Positions 7,824-15,320 of a DNA stretch of 18,714 nt are shown in pieces (the stretch's first letter is position 1; each line of letters opens with the position of its first letter). Where the stretch lies: positions 1-18,714 of the forward strand of contig JBLKOW010000012.1 in assembly GCA_047603135.1 (NCBI GenBank), in the 5' to 3' direction. The stretch comes from JACJVV01 sp047603135. Lineage in GTDB: Archaea; Nanobdellota; Nanobdellia; Woesearchaeales; JACJVV01. The notes below the pieces were generated by a model, which ran no database searches, had not been told where the DNA came from, and worked only from the letters and a program-made list of their open reading frames with translations. Both the position numbers and the translations under genes were made by a program.

Positions 7824-9401
7824 ATGACACATAAACCAATTGTTGTAATGATTCGAGACGGATGGGGATACAGGCAGGAAGAAAGCTATAACGGACCAGT
7901 TCACGCAGAAACACCATACACTGATCATCTTATGGAAACATATCCACATGTACTTATTAAGGCTTCTGAAGATGCTGTTGGACTTCCACAAGGATTTATG
8001 GGTAATTCTGAAGTAGGACATATGACTATTGGCTCAGGAAGAATTATTTATCAAGCAATGGTGCGTATCGATAAAGCAATTGAAGAAGGTACGTTTTTTA
8101 AAAATGAGGCATTCTTAAACGCTATTAATCACTGTAAAGAAAAAGGTACCGCATTTCATATTATTGGGTTACTCCAAGAAGAAGGTGTGCATGCACATAT
8201 TGATCACTGCATCGCATTACTACGCATGTGCAAAGAAAATGATCTTTCTAATGTTCTTGTTCATGTTATTTCTGATGGACGTGATGCGCCAGTTATGAAT
8301 ACCATTATTCATGTAAAACGATTACTTAGTGTTATGCAAGAATTAGGAATCGGAAAGATTGCAACTATAAGCGGACGATATTACGCTATGGATCGTGATA
8401 AGCGCTGGGATAGAACACAAAAAGCGTATGATGCAATTGTTCATGGAAAAGGAATGAGTCAAGATGAACAAAAAGACGATCAGCAAAGTAAAGATCAACA
8501 AAATGGATATTTTGATGATCCTATTGCCTGCTTTGAAGCTTGTTATGCTCATGGCGAGACTGATGAATTTATTAAACCACGATGTGCGAGGGAATATACA
8601 GGAATTAGAGAAAATGATGCTATAGCATTCTTTAATTTTCGAAGCGATAGACCAAGACAGTTAACTAAAGCCATCATTGAGGATGAATTTGAAGGGTGGG
8701 AGCGAAAACCACTGAACGTTACATATGTCTGTATGACTGAGTATTATAAACCAATGAATGGCCGAGCACAAATTGCATACGATACACAATCGTTTAAGAA
8801 TTTGCTGGGAAATGTTCTTGCTGATAATGGACGAACACAGCTGCGTATTTCTGAAACTGAAAAATATGCACATGTAACATTCTTTTTTAATGGACAAGTA
8901 GAAACACCTAATCAGGGCGAAGAGCGTATTTTAATTCAAAGCCCACGTGTTGCAACATATGACCTGCAACCTGAAATGTCAGTTGATGAAATAGGTGACC
9001 GATTAGTCCAAGAAATTGATAAAGATATTTATGATGTGATTATAGTTAATTTTGTAAATGGTGATATGGTTGGACATACGGGCGTTTGGGATGCAGTCGT
9101 TAGAGCATGCAATGCAGTTGATCGAAATGTTAAGAAAGTAGTTGATACAGTGCTTGAAAAGGATGGTGTTGCACTTGTATTTGCGGATCACGGCAATTGT
9201 GAAGAAATGGAAGGAAAGTATAAAACATCGCATACACTTAACCTAGTGCCTTTTATTGTGGTAAGTAAAGATGAAAAACTCCAAAAACAAACAGTAACAC
9301 TTCGTGAAGGAAAAGGATTACAAGACGTTGCTCCAACAGTACTTCAGCTTCTAGAGATTGAAAAACCTTCCGAGATGACCGGTGAGAGTATTATTGAGTG
9401 A
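7824..9401 (+). CDS. gpmI: 2,3-bisphosphoglycerate-independent phosphoglycerate mutase
   Basis: It interconverts 3- and 2-phosphoglycerate in lower glycolysis and gluconeogenesis through a phosphoserine enzyme that uses two divalent metals (Mn in the best-studied forms). From the ATG at 7824 it has 525 residues, near the usual length of about 510. Key residues fall where the Bacillus enzyme has them: D12 (DGWG), nucleophile S62 (NSEVGH), H123, the DGRDAP motif at 151-156, R185 and R191, FRSDRPRQ (272-279), GDMVGH (413-418), FADHGN (453-458) and H470. A hydrophilic Asp/Gln/Lys-rich insert of about 20 residues lies near 210-230. This is the bacterial-type enzyme rather than the archaeal ApgM, so transfer from bacteria is plausible. 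It begins 56 bases after the DUF58 stop and is probably read from the same transcript. Confidence 0.96.
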   Translation: MTHKPIVVMIRDGWGYRQEESYNGPVHAETPYTDHLMETYPHVLIKASEDAVGLPQGFMGNSEVGHMTIGSGRIIYQAMVRIDKAIEEGTFFKNEAFLNAINHCKEKGTAFHIIGLLQEEGVHAHIDHCIALLRMCKENDLSNVLVHVISDGRDAPVMNTIIHVKRLLSVMQELGIGKIATISGRYYAMDRDKRWDRTQKAYDAIVHGKGMSQDEQKDDQQSKDQQNGYFDDPIACFEACYAHGETDEFIKPRCAREYTGIRENDAIAFFNFRSDRPRQLTKAIIEDEFEGWERKPLNVTYVCMTEYYKPMNGRAQIAYDTQSFKNLLGNVLADNGRTQLRISETEKYAHVTFFFNGQVETPNQGEERILIQSPRVATYDLQPEMSVDEIGDRLVQEIDKDIYDVIIVNFVNGDMVGHTGVWDAVVRACNAVDRNVKKVVDTVLEKDGVALVFADHGNCEEMEGKYKTSHTLNLVPFIVVSKDEKLQKQTVTLREGKGLQDVAPTVLQLLEIEKPSEMTGESIIE

Positions 9402-9410
9402 TACGGCGAA

Positions 9411-9437
9411 ATTATTATTTTTGTTATTATAATTCTT
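9411..9437 (+). terminator. T-rich terminator after gpmI
   Basis: A run of T-rich sequence (including TTTTT at 9418-9422) begins about ten bases after the gpmI stop. Oligo-T tracts without a stable hairpin are the usual archaeal transcription stop. Confidence 0.45.
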
Positions 9438-9496
9438 AACAGATAATTCGCTTTTGACATATAGATTTTAATCAATATGTATGATTATATGAAGAC

Positions 9497-9503
9497 TTAA
9501 AAA
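9497..9503 (+). promoter_or_regulatory. TATA-like box for a leaderless start at 9526
   Basis: TTAAAAA is centred 26 bases before the ATG at 9526, the spacing expected for a transcript that starts at or next to the start codon. No Shine-Dalgarno sequence is seen. Confidence 0.45.
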
Positions 9504-9525
9504 GATTTTTTCGTTCACGATAATT

Positions 9526-10122
9526 ATGAACCCTGTTAAAACATATCGAAATGGACTCTTACTTAAGAGCTGCAGTGAACTTCTTGCAAAACAAGGAATT
9601 GATGATCACGTTCCACTTCTTATGAAGGTAGAAGCTGAACATGGTGAAGTTCCAGCATTTCTTGAACGTATTGCAGATGAACTTTTTCATAGTTCGAATC
9701 TTTACTCTCGCAATGAACCCGTGCAAACTTCATTCGCACCTGTTGCATCACTGGGGAGAGGGAATACTGATGATACTGATTATCGAATGCGATTAGACTT
9801 TTTTTTAGGGATACCTGACATAACACTTACTAATGAGGGTGAGGCTGATTCGCCTGAGTCACAGCGTCATATTGATTGGCAAAAGCAACACTTTAATGCA
9901 AGTGTTCTTTTAAGCACACAGTTCCCACCAAGTTATGTTGAAAGCCCAGAGCATTTATTGTGGGTTCGAAATGTAGCATTTGTTCTTGCGCAAATAACAA
10001 ACAGGGCAACTCAAGATGAAATTGGACTCTGTTTGCCAAAATCATATGGGCCTAATGGTAATGCCTTTGAGCGTAATTATGATGCAATAGTGTACTCACC
10101 AGGTCATGAACCACCTAAGTAA
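9526..10122 (+). CDS. Unrecognised soluble protein, 198 residues
   Basis: I do not recognise this protein. It has no membrane segment or signal peptide and looks like a soluble alpha/beta protein. The N-terminal part (1-55) is helical and acidic; the middle holds a patch of Asp and Arg (TDDTDYRMRLDFFLGIPD, about 80-97); the C-terminal part is Pro/Gly/Asn-rich (LPKSYGPNGNAFERNYD). Codon choice, such as frequent CGA for arginine, matches the neighbours, so there is no sign of recent transfer. It has its own promoter and stands between gpmI and the convergent lonB gene, so context gives no hint of its job. Confidence 0.7.
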   Translation: MNPVKTYRNGLLLKSCSELLAKQGIDDHVPLLMKVEAEHGEVPAFLERIADELFHSSNLYSRNEPVQTSFAPVASLGRGNTDDTDYRMRLDFFLGIPDITLTNEGEADSPESQRHIDWQKQHFNASVLLSTQFPPSYVESPEHLLWVRNVAFVLAQITNRATQDEIGLCLPKSYGPNGNAFERNYDAIVYSPGHEPPK

Positions 10123-10220
10123 TAGACTTTTTTATTTTAGTCATAATTCGAATTTAGTTATTTATTCATTTGAAAAATGCAGCATTGAATTTTAATTAAA
10201 ATTAGAAAAAGATTATATAT
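10123..10220. terminator. Convergent terminator region between the 198-residue gene and lonB
   Basis: The plus-strand gene is followed by ACTTTTTTATTTTAG (10127-10141). On the minus strand lonB is followed by a T-rich run (A-rich as read on plus at 10203-10212). Between them lies a perfect 16-base AT palindrome, AATTTTAATTAAAATT (10188-10203), and a small inverted repeat AATGC/GCATT (10176-10186). These probably stop transcription from both sides. Confidence 0.45.
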
Positions 10221-12236
10221 CTATTTTACAGATTTTAAAATTTTGTCAAGAATCTTTTTGTTTCCATTCCAGTCAAGAACGACTTGAAGAACATCTTCGA
10301 TTTTATCAACTGCAATAATCTTTACTTTCTTAAGACGAGCTTCATCAATAACAATGTCTTTCATATTAGATTTAGGAACTATTACATGCGGAATTCCTGC
10401 ATCAATTGCAGCTTCAATTTTATATGAAACGCCACCAATTGGTAAAACCTCACCCCTAACCGTTAAGCTACCAGTAATTGCATAGTCTTGTTTTACAGGG
10501 ACTTTCTTTAATGCAGAGATAATGGCAACAGCAATCGCAATACTTGCACTGTCTCCTTCTACTCCCTCATACGTTTGCAAGAATTGTACATAAATGTCCT
10601 GAGTATCTTTTAAGTCAAGACCAAAGTATTTTTTAACAATAGCAGATACATTCTTAACTGCTTCTTTTGCAATATCACCAAGCTTACCAGTTGCAACAAC
10701 TTCATTTTGTTTGCCCCCTGGTGTTACTTCTGCTTCAATAGGAAGAATAATTCCAGAAAAAGCGCCACCAGAGCCAAGAACAGCCATACCATTTACACGA
10801 CCAATCTTCTTACCTTTAGTAACTAAAACTTCATATTCTTTTTTGTGTTCAATATATTTATCTGCCATTTGTTGCTCAAGCGTTCGTGCAACTTTTTTCG
10901 CGCGAAGTACATGCTTTAATTCAACACGCGATGCATTTTCTTCAATTGCAGTATCTCCTGCAGCACGTACTAAACCACCAAGCTCACGAAGCCGCAGAGT
11001 TAAATGGTTTTTTCGATTAGCCATGCGTCGTGCATCTTCAATTATCTGAAGAACTGCCTCGCGTGAAAAATGAGGGATTCGCTTATCCTTCTTAACTTCT
11101 TGAGCTATAAATCTACCTATCTTTAAACGATTTTCTGGAGTATCCTCCATAGTTTCTTTCATATACACTTCATACCCATACCCGCGAATTCTACTTCTCA
11201 ATGCTGGATGCATAGCCTTAACAGTCTCAAGATTACCTGCAGCAATTAAGATAAAATTACATGGAACTGGTTCAGTACGAACCATCGCACCTGCACTTCG
11301 CTCTGATTGACCTGTGATTGAGAATTTACCTTCTTGAATTGCAGTAAGAAGCTCTTGCTGAGTAGTTGGATGAAGTGTTCCGACTTCATCAATGAAAAGA
11401 ACACCCATGTGCGCCTTATGAATCATACCGGCAACAACACGCTCGTGAGCAGGAGTACCAAGACCACCTGATTGAAATGGATCGTGTAATACATCACCAA
11501 GCAGTGCACCTGCATGCGCTCCAGTAGCATCGAAAAAAGGGACTTGTTTTTGATCATAATTATCAACAATGACTTTTGGAACCAGTGTCTTACCGCTCAT
11601 TTTCTTACTAAAATTAATGAACATGATAAATACTGCAAGAAAAAGCATTCCACCTAAGAAAAATGCAGTAAAAATAATGGCTCCAGCTGTATGCCCAAAT
11701 TCTTTTGAATAATGATTTAATGCCCACCAAGGTGCAAGCATTGCTAAAATTAAGAGTGCAAACATGAAAATATTTTGACCTTTGAACACATTTGAAGTGC
11801 TCATTTTTGATTTGAAAACTAATTCACGACCGGCTCCACCTTTCATTGTCCGAATTAATGGAGTATTCTCATCATTCATATTAGGAAATGACACAATATC
11901 AACTAACTTTTCTTTGGGAAGTAATTGAGCAAGCGCCATACCAAGCATACTTTTTCCAGTTCCTGGTTCACCAACTAAAAAAACATGACGACGCTGAGAT
12001 GCCGCCTTTTTGACAATATTTATTGCGTGTTCCTGTCCAATAACTTGGTCAATTATTTGGCCTTGCACATCAAAGTCTTCAGTTGAAGTAAATGTTGCCC
12101 ATTTATTTTCAGGAGAATTTTTTGAGGCTGATCTTACAGTAACTTTACTTTTACTTTCAGACTGTTCTTTAGAAGCTCTTATTTCCGAAGAATTCTTTGT
12201 CACTTTTTTTGATATTTTTTTCTTTTTGACAGCCAT
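10221..12236 (-). CDS. lonB: Membrane-anchored archaeal Lon protease (LonB)
   Basis: This 671-residue ATP-dependent protease degrades misfolded and regulatory proteins at the inner face of the membrane. After a Lys/Ser-rich N-terminal tail (1-45), the AAA+ domain has Walker A GEPGTGKS (89-96) and Walker B VLFIDE (D283, E284). Two membrane helices (about 154-172 and 184-207) sit between them, the hallmark of archaeal LonB. It lacks the long N-terminal domain of bacterial LonA. The C-terminal protease domain carries the Ser-Lys dyad: S563 in EGDSAS and K606 in GVSYKIEAA. All catalytic residues are present. The start at 12236 is preceded by a weak AAAGGTTA. It has its own TATA-like box and is transcribed toward the 198-residue gene. 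Confidence 0.96.
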   Translation of the reverse strand: MAVKKKKISKKVTKNSSEIRASKEQSESKSKVTVRSASKNSPENKWATFTSTEDFDVQGQIIDQVIGQEHAINIVKKAASQRRHVFLVGEPGTGKSMLGMALAQLLPKEKLVDIVSFPNMNDENTPLIRTMKGGAGRELVFKSKMSTSNVFKGQNIFMFALLILAMLAPWWALNHYSKEFGHTAGAIIFTAFFLGGMLFLAVFIMFINFSKKMSGKTLVPKVIVDNYDQKQVPFFDATGAHAGALLGDVLHDPFQSGGLGTPAHERVVAGMIHKAHMGVLFIDEVGTLHPTTQQELLTAIQEGKFSITGQSERSAGAMVRTEPVPCNFILIAAGNLETVKAMHPALRSRIRGYGYEVYMKETMEDTPENRLKIGRFIAQEVKKDKRIPHFSREAVLQIIEDARRMANRKNHLTLRLRELGGLVRAAGDTAIEENASRVELKHVLRAKKVARTLEQQMADKYIEHKKEYEVLVTKGKKIGRVNGMAVLGSGGAFSGIILPIEAEVTPGGKQNEVVATGKLGDIAKEAVKNVSAIVKKYFGLDLKDTQDIYVQFLQTYEGVEGDSASIAIAVAIISALKKVPVKQDYAITGSLTVRGEVLPIGGVSYKIEAAIDAGIPHVIVPKSNMKDIVIDEARLKKVKIIAVDKIEDVLQVVLDWNGNKKILDKILKSVK

Positions 12237-12278
12237 AATGTAACCTTTATCTCGAATTCGTAAACTTTACTGAACTCT

Positions 12279-12290
12279 ATTTATTTAAAT
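12279..12290 (-). promoter_or_regulatory. TATA-like box for lonB
   Basis: Read on the minus strand this is ATTTAAATAAAT, about 50 bases before the lonB ATG. It would give a leader of roughly 20-25 bases. The remaining intergenic sequence up to 12382 is AT-rich with no other clear signal. Confidence 0.4.
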
Positions 12291-12382
12291 ATCTTTTGGA
12301 AAATAGTTCACAATAAATATTTATTAGTTTGCTAGGATTATTTATGTACATAATTAATATCATATAGTTTGTTCATGACATA

Positions 12383-12649
12383 TTACTTATACAAGTCATC
12401 AAATGAACCTTTTTTAGTGTTTGTTTTAGAATGAGATTTTGAGGCCATTGCATGAGACTTCTTTCCACGAATTGGTTTAATGGTAAAGTCATACCCTGCT
12501 TCAGTTATTTTATCAAGATGATAATTAAGAGATTGAGAATTAATTTCTTTTTTTAAGTCAGTAAAACGGGTTCGAATGTCAATATATTTAATTAAAAGAT
12601 ACAACGAAACAAATACAAGGACTGCAATAATAATGTAAGGGATTATCAT
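12383..12649 (-). CDS. Small one-pass membrane protein, 88 residues
   Basis: No family is recognised. From the ATG at 12649 the protein has an N-terminal membrane helix (about 2-22), a charged helical stretch (KYIDIRTRFTDLKKEI, 21-36), then a basic Ser/Lys/His-rich tail that ends in SFDDLYK. By the positive-inside rule the C-terminus faces the cytoplasm. The open frame extends upstream to 12727, but a TATA-like box lies about 25 bases before 12649, which favours the shorter leaderless start. Its last residues closely resemble the end of MutS in this window. It is divergent from the gene at 12799. Confidence 0.65.
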   Translation of the reverse strand: MIIPYIIIAVLVFVSLYLLIKYIDIRTRFTDLKKEINSQSLNYHLDKITEAGYDFTIKPIRGKKSHAMASKSHSKTNTKKGSFDDLYK

Positions 12650-12666
12650 AGTGTGAGATACATTGT

Positions 12667-12678
12667 TATATTTATATG
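12667..12678 (-). promoter_or_regulatory. TATA-like box for a leaderless start at 12649
   Basis: On the minus strand this reads CATATAAATATA and is centred about 25 bases before the ATG at 12649. It overlaps the codons of the longer frame starting at 12727, arguing that the upstream part is not translated. Confidence 0.5.
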
Positions 12679-12768
12679 CTTTCCGATTTGAAGAATATAT
12701 ATAGCATTTCTGCCGTTTATACTTCATTATATATATTATGAAATATTTTCGGTTTTTGAGAGGAATAA

Positions 12769-12777
12769 TATAAAAAA
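12769..12777 (+). promoter_or_regulatory. TATA-like box for the gene at 12799
   Basis: TATAAAAAA is centred about 27 bases before a GTG start codon at 12799. The spacing fits a leaderless message beginning at the GTG. Confidence 0.45.
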
Positions 12778-12798
12778 GATACCTTTCCTCCTATATAG

Positions 12799-13227
12799 GT
12801 GCATGCAAGAACTAAGATAAAAAAAAGAGTAGCAACTCGCAAACTTAATGCTAGATGCACAAAGAAACGAAGTATATCTATAAGTGAACAAGCATTACTT
12901 AAGAGTGCACTGGGAGTATCAATTATTGGCATTTTTATGTTATGGGTGTTTATGCATTACAGCAGTTTTCCTGAAGTTGCACTTGAAGATGCATCACATA
13001 ATCCAGATTATGAACGGTTTATTACGTATGGTATTGTAAAAGATGTTCATGAGACCGATGCAGTTGTACAATTAACACTAGGTGAACAACGCTGGATTGA
13101 ACAACGCGCAGTTCATTTTAAAGAAAAGACTGAACCATTAGGAATACGTGAGGATCAATTTATACGAGTCTTAGGATACATGCATAATGGAAGAATGATT
13201 CTTAGTGAGATTGATGTATATGAATAA
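12799..13227 (+). CDS. One-pass membrane protein with possible OB-fold ectodomain
   Basis: No named family is recognised. The 142-residue protein has a strongly basic N-terminus (1-25), a membrane helix (about 36-53) and an outer domain (about 76-142). That domain alternates short beta strands in a pattern like a small OB fold (TYGIVKDVHETDAVVQLTLG ... DQFIRVLGYMHNGRMILSEI). The order strand, loop, strand, helix, then RVLGY and a final strand fits OB-fold nucleic-acid or oligosaccharide-binding modules, but this is inference from pattern only. The likely start is GTG at 12799 because of its TATA spacing; there is no Shine-Dalgarno sequence and no in-frame ATG before the membrane helix. It is divergent from the small membrane protein at 12649. 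Confidence 0.7.
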   Translation: MHARTKIKKRVATRKLNARCTKKRSISISEQALLKSALGVSIIGIFMLWVFMHYSSFPEVALEDASHNPDYERFITYGIVKDVHETDAVVQLTLGEQRWIEQRAVHFKEKTEPLGIREDQFIRVLGYMHNGRMILSEIDVYE

Positions 13228-13300
13228 ATGTTAACTTAAGATATAAATGTTAAAGATTATATTAAACTGAAATTTATAAAGAAAAAATATTATTTTTTTT
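13228..13300. terminator. Convergent terminators
   Basis: The plus-strand gene ends at 13227. An uninterrupted T8 tract at 13293-13300 can stop it, and this tract lies inside the last codons of the minus-strand gene. That gene is in turn followed by a T-rich run on its own strand (A6 as read on plus, 13282-13287). The two genes therefore overlap at their termination signals. Confidence 0.4.
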
Positions 13301-13961
13301 GCCAGATTTGAAACTGATTATAGAGACCAAATTTTAGAGGTATGTTCTTTAAGCGAACAAAATTTTTACGAATATTTTGAGAGACAATCCCTTTTTCTGT
13401 GAATCCATAATCACTCATAATAAGACCTTTAGAATGAACTAAATTTACTATACGATTAAATTGATGAGGGTCAGCATTTCGAAAGATTTCAAACGCACGT
13501 TCAATATACATATCATAGCCTTTCTTTACAAGCTCCGGAGTATCGTGATTAGCATCGCCAAAATAAAAAATAAGACTAAGCTTTACATCTTTATAAAGTA
13601 TATCAACATGAGAATAATTCTTTTTATTCTTAAACATCCACCATCCACCTGGTGCAAGATTTTTTAATTGAGCACACAGACCCTCAAAAAATGAACGATT
13701 GTCAAGACAAATAAAAGTAATGTGCTTTGTTTTTGCATCACAGAACGCATTCACAATGAGAAGAAGTGTTGCGACATCACTTCCACTTCCAGGATAATAA
13801 ATTGATACTTTTTTCTTACCATAAGGTTTATTTTTGAATTGCTTTGCTACTTTAGTGAAACTAGCATAATCGTCAGGGTACTGAGCAGAGATTTTTTTTA
13901 AGTCAGGACGAAACGGTTTACAAAAAGTATTACTTATTACTTGCTTTAGTGACTGCATCAT
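13290..13961 (-). CDS. Rossmann-fold protein, methyltransferase-like
   Basis: This 223-residue protein resembles the class I SAM-dependent methyltransferase fold but is not a member of a family I can name. The segment VSIYYPGSGSDVATLL (52-67) looks like motif I, ICLDNRS (84-90) like motif II with D87 after a strand, and later strands read LIFYFGDAN (130-138) and GLIMSDYGF (179-187). The Tyr-Pro before the glycine-rich loop is unusual, so cofactor use is uncertain. The start is the ATG at 13961: AGAGGAGAT lies just upstream, and the longer frame would begin with TTG at 13964. The first 32 bases overlap the end of the upstream acidic gene, so the two are probably translationally coupled. Confidence 0.65.
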   Translation of the reverse strand: MMQSLKQVISNTFCKPFRPDLKKISAQYPDDYASFTKVAKQFKNKPYGKKKVSIYYPGSGSDVATLLLIVNAFCDAKTKHITFICLDNRSFFEGLCAQLKNLAPGGWWMFKNKKNYSHVDILYKDVKLSLIFYFGDANHDTPELVKKGYDMYIERAFEIFRNADPHQFNRIVNLVHSKGLIMSDYGFTEKGIVSQNIRKNFVRLKNIPLKFGLYNQFQIWQKK

Positions 13962-14367
13962 CAATCATCTCCTCTATTGATACTTTCTTTTGACGTTTGT
14001 GGTTTATTTGATTTTCACGTTGACGTCTTTCCTGCTCAGCCATCAATTCTTCATTTTTAAAGAAATCTTCAGTCTTCGTTGATAAAAAATTATCATCCTC
14101 ACTTTCAATATTCTTTTGACGTGTTTCTTCTTCAACTAATTGATCAAACTCAGAATCCTCTTTTTTTTCTTCCTCATGATGATCATCATCACTTCTTATA
14201 TAACCACTTGAATCATCTTGATTTTGATACATATTATTCTCTGAAGAGTGATATGCATCCTGACTTTTTTCATGGTAAGAATCATTAGGAGAAAGTCCAT
14301 TATTAGCAACTCCACTATGATAATTATCTTGTTCGTCTTCCATTCCCACGCCAAATCCTTTGTACAT
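13930..14367 (-). CDS. Acidic, intrinsically disordered protein
   Basis: No family is recognised. The 145 residues are dominated by Asp, Glu, Ser, Asn, Gln and His, with no hydrophobic core (for example SDDDHHEEEKKEDSEFD). Only the last 50 residues look helical: a charged stretch (EELMAEQERRQRENQINHKR), then VSIEEMIDDAVTKASNK. Most of it is probably disordered in isolation. A TATA-like box 26 bases before the ATG at 14367 supports that start and a leaderless message. Its 3' end overlaps the Rossmann-fold gene by 32 bases and carries that gene's Shine-Dalgarno sequence, so the two proteins are probably made together and may bind each other. Confidence 0.65.
   Translation of the reverse strand: MYKGFGVGMEDEQDNYHSGVANNGLSPNDSYHEKSQDAYHSSENNMYQNQDDSSGYIRSDDDHHEEEKKEDSEFDQLVEEETRQKNIESEDDNFLSTKTEDFFKNEELMAEQERRQRENQINHKRQKKVSIEEMIDDAVTKASNK
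13967..13975 (-). promoter_or_regulatory. Internal Shine-Dalgarno coupling the Rossmann-fold gene
   Basis: On the minus strand this reads AGAGGAGAT, five bases before the ATG at 13961. It lies inside the reading frame of the acidic protein and decides the start of the downstream gene. Confidence 0.65.
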
Positions 14368-14389
14368 AGATGTGTTAGTGCAGTAATAG

Positions 14390-14396
14390 TTTATAA
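14390..14396 (-). promoter_or_regulatory. TATA-like box for a leaderless start at 14367
   Basis: The minus-strand run TTATAAA is centred 26 bases before the ATG at 14367. It is part of the 173-base divergent region before the gene at 14541; the rest of that region is AT-rich without further signals I can support. Confidence 0.5.
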
Positions 14397-14510
14397 ATTT
14401 TTTATTAGAATAGGATTTTTTTTAGAATTTTTCCAGTATATGAAAATTATTCACGTAAAAAGAATATTTTTCTGAATCTTTAAAATAATTTTAATTTTTG
14501 ATTGCAAACG

Positions 14511-14520
14511 TATAATAAAT
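14511..14520 (+). promoter_or_regulatory. TATA-like box for a leaderless start at 14541
   Basis: TATAATAAAT is centred about 26 bases before the ATG at 14541. No Shine-Dalgarno sequence is present, so the message is probably leaderless. Confidence 0.5.
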
Positions 14521-14540
14521 AGTATTCTTAGCAAAATAGT

Positions 14541-14954
14541 ATGAAATCAAAAATTGTATCAGCACTTATCTCGGCAAATATCAGCGTCATGAGTATTTTT
14601 AGTACTGCGTATTTCACTCACAAATTTCATCAACCAATTCATCGTATGGTAAATAATATCATGCATCGAGATATTCAGACTGAAGAAGGACATTTTAAAG
14701 ATCCTTACGGATTGCAAGTTGTGGGTAAAATTAATGAGCAAGGAAAAAGAGAAACATACCTTATACATACTCCATCACAAAAAAAGATACAAATTACACC
14801 AGATATGTTTCCACAAACAGCATCAATGCTCGAGAAAATTGTTGAGAGGAGTTCCGATATGACTCCACATGAAGCCCATGATTATCTACGGGCACTAAAT
14901 ACCATTCAAGGAACACTATATGAGATAATTGATTCACACAGAAAAGAGTACTAA
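14541..14954 (+). CDS. Small membrane-anchored protein, 137 residues
   Basis: No family is recognised. A hydrophobic N-terminal segment (about 5-26) is an anchor or signal. The rest is a small alpha/beta domain with the pattern LQVVGK (58-63), TYLI (72-75) and ITPDMF (85-90), followed by a helical, charged C-terminus (91-137). The same three-element pattern occurs in the next gene, so the two look like diverged copies. The gene starts a two-gene unit; the next ATG is 36 bases downstream. Confidence 0.65.
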   Translation: MKSKIVSALISANISVMSIFSTAYFTHKFHQPIHRMVNNIMHRDIQTEEGHFKDPYGLQVVGKINEQGKRETYLIHTPSQKKIQITPDMFPQTASMLEKIVERSSDMTPHEAHDYLRALNTIQGTLYEIIDSHRKEY

Positions 14955-14989
14955 ATATTACTATGAAAATCATTACGAGGCGAGGTAGC

Positions 14990-15274
14990 ATGGCAGATAT
15001 TGTCTATAAAAGATCACTATATGATAGATTATGCCGGACAGCAGTAGGTATCGGATTAATCTATGGTGCATTTAATGCAGGTCAAGCATGGCAAGATTAT
15101 AAACAAAGTCAAATACCTTATCAAGTGATTAATGCAGGAAAAGAATATTTACTTATGGAACAACAAACACGAAGAACAACTAAAATTGACCCACGTATTT
15201 TTACAGAAAGTTCAGGTAATAAAGCAGATTTACATGCAAATAGGTCAAGTATTGATGCATTGCTTGGTGAATAA
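14990..15274 (+). CDS. Small membrane protein, diverged copy of its neighbour
   Basis: No family is recognised. From the ATG at 14990 the protein has 94 residues: a basic head, one membrane helix (about 15-33) and a short domain with YQVI (44-47), EYLL (52-55) and IDPRIF (66-71). These match the order of elements in the preceding gene, including the exact spacing of the I-x-P-x-x-F motif. The frame continues up to an ATG at 14963, but GAGG and GAGGT at 14977-14986 sit just before 14990 and favour it. It is probably co-transcribed with the gene at 14541. Confidence 0.62.
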   Translation: MADIVYKRSLYDRLCRTAVGIGLIYGAFNAGQAWQDYKQSQIPYQVINAGKEYLLMEQQTRRTTKIDPRIFTESSGNKADLHANRSSIDALLGE

Positions 15275-15320
15275 TTTATTGTATAGATTGATGAAAACCA
15301 AAAGATTATTTATAGATAGA
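15275..15320. terminator. Intergenic region between convergent genes
   Basis: This short gap holds a T-rich stretch on the mutS strand (plus-strand bases 15293-15306, AAAACCAAAAGATT). It also holds a repeated ATTTATAGA unit near 15309-15317, with a second copy at 15323-15331 running into the mutS stop. The T-rich run may end mutS transcription. No clear T tract follows the plus-strand gene. Confidence 0.3.

Noticed and set aside
10711..11049. Long plus-strand frame inside lonB
   Set aside because: It is antisense to the conserved Lon domains and has no recognisable features.
12650..12932. Minus-strand frames upstream of the small membrane protein
   Set aside because: They overlap the promoter and the opposite gene, and have low-complexity composition.
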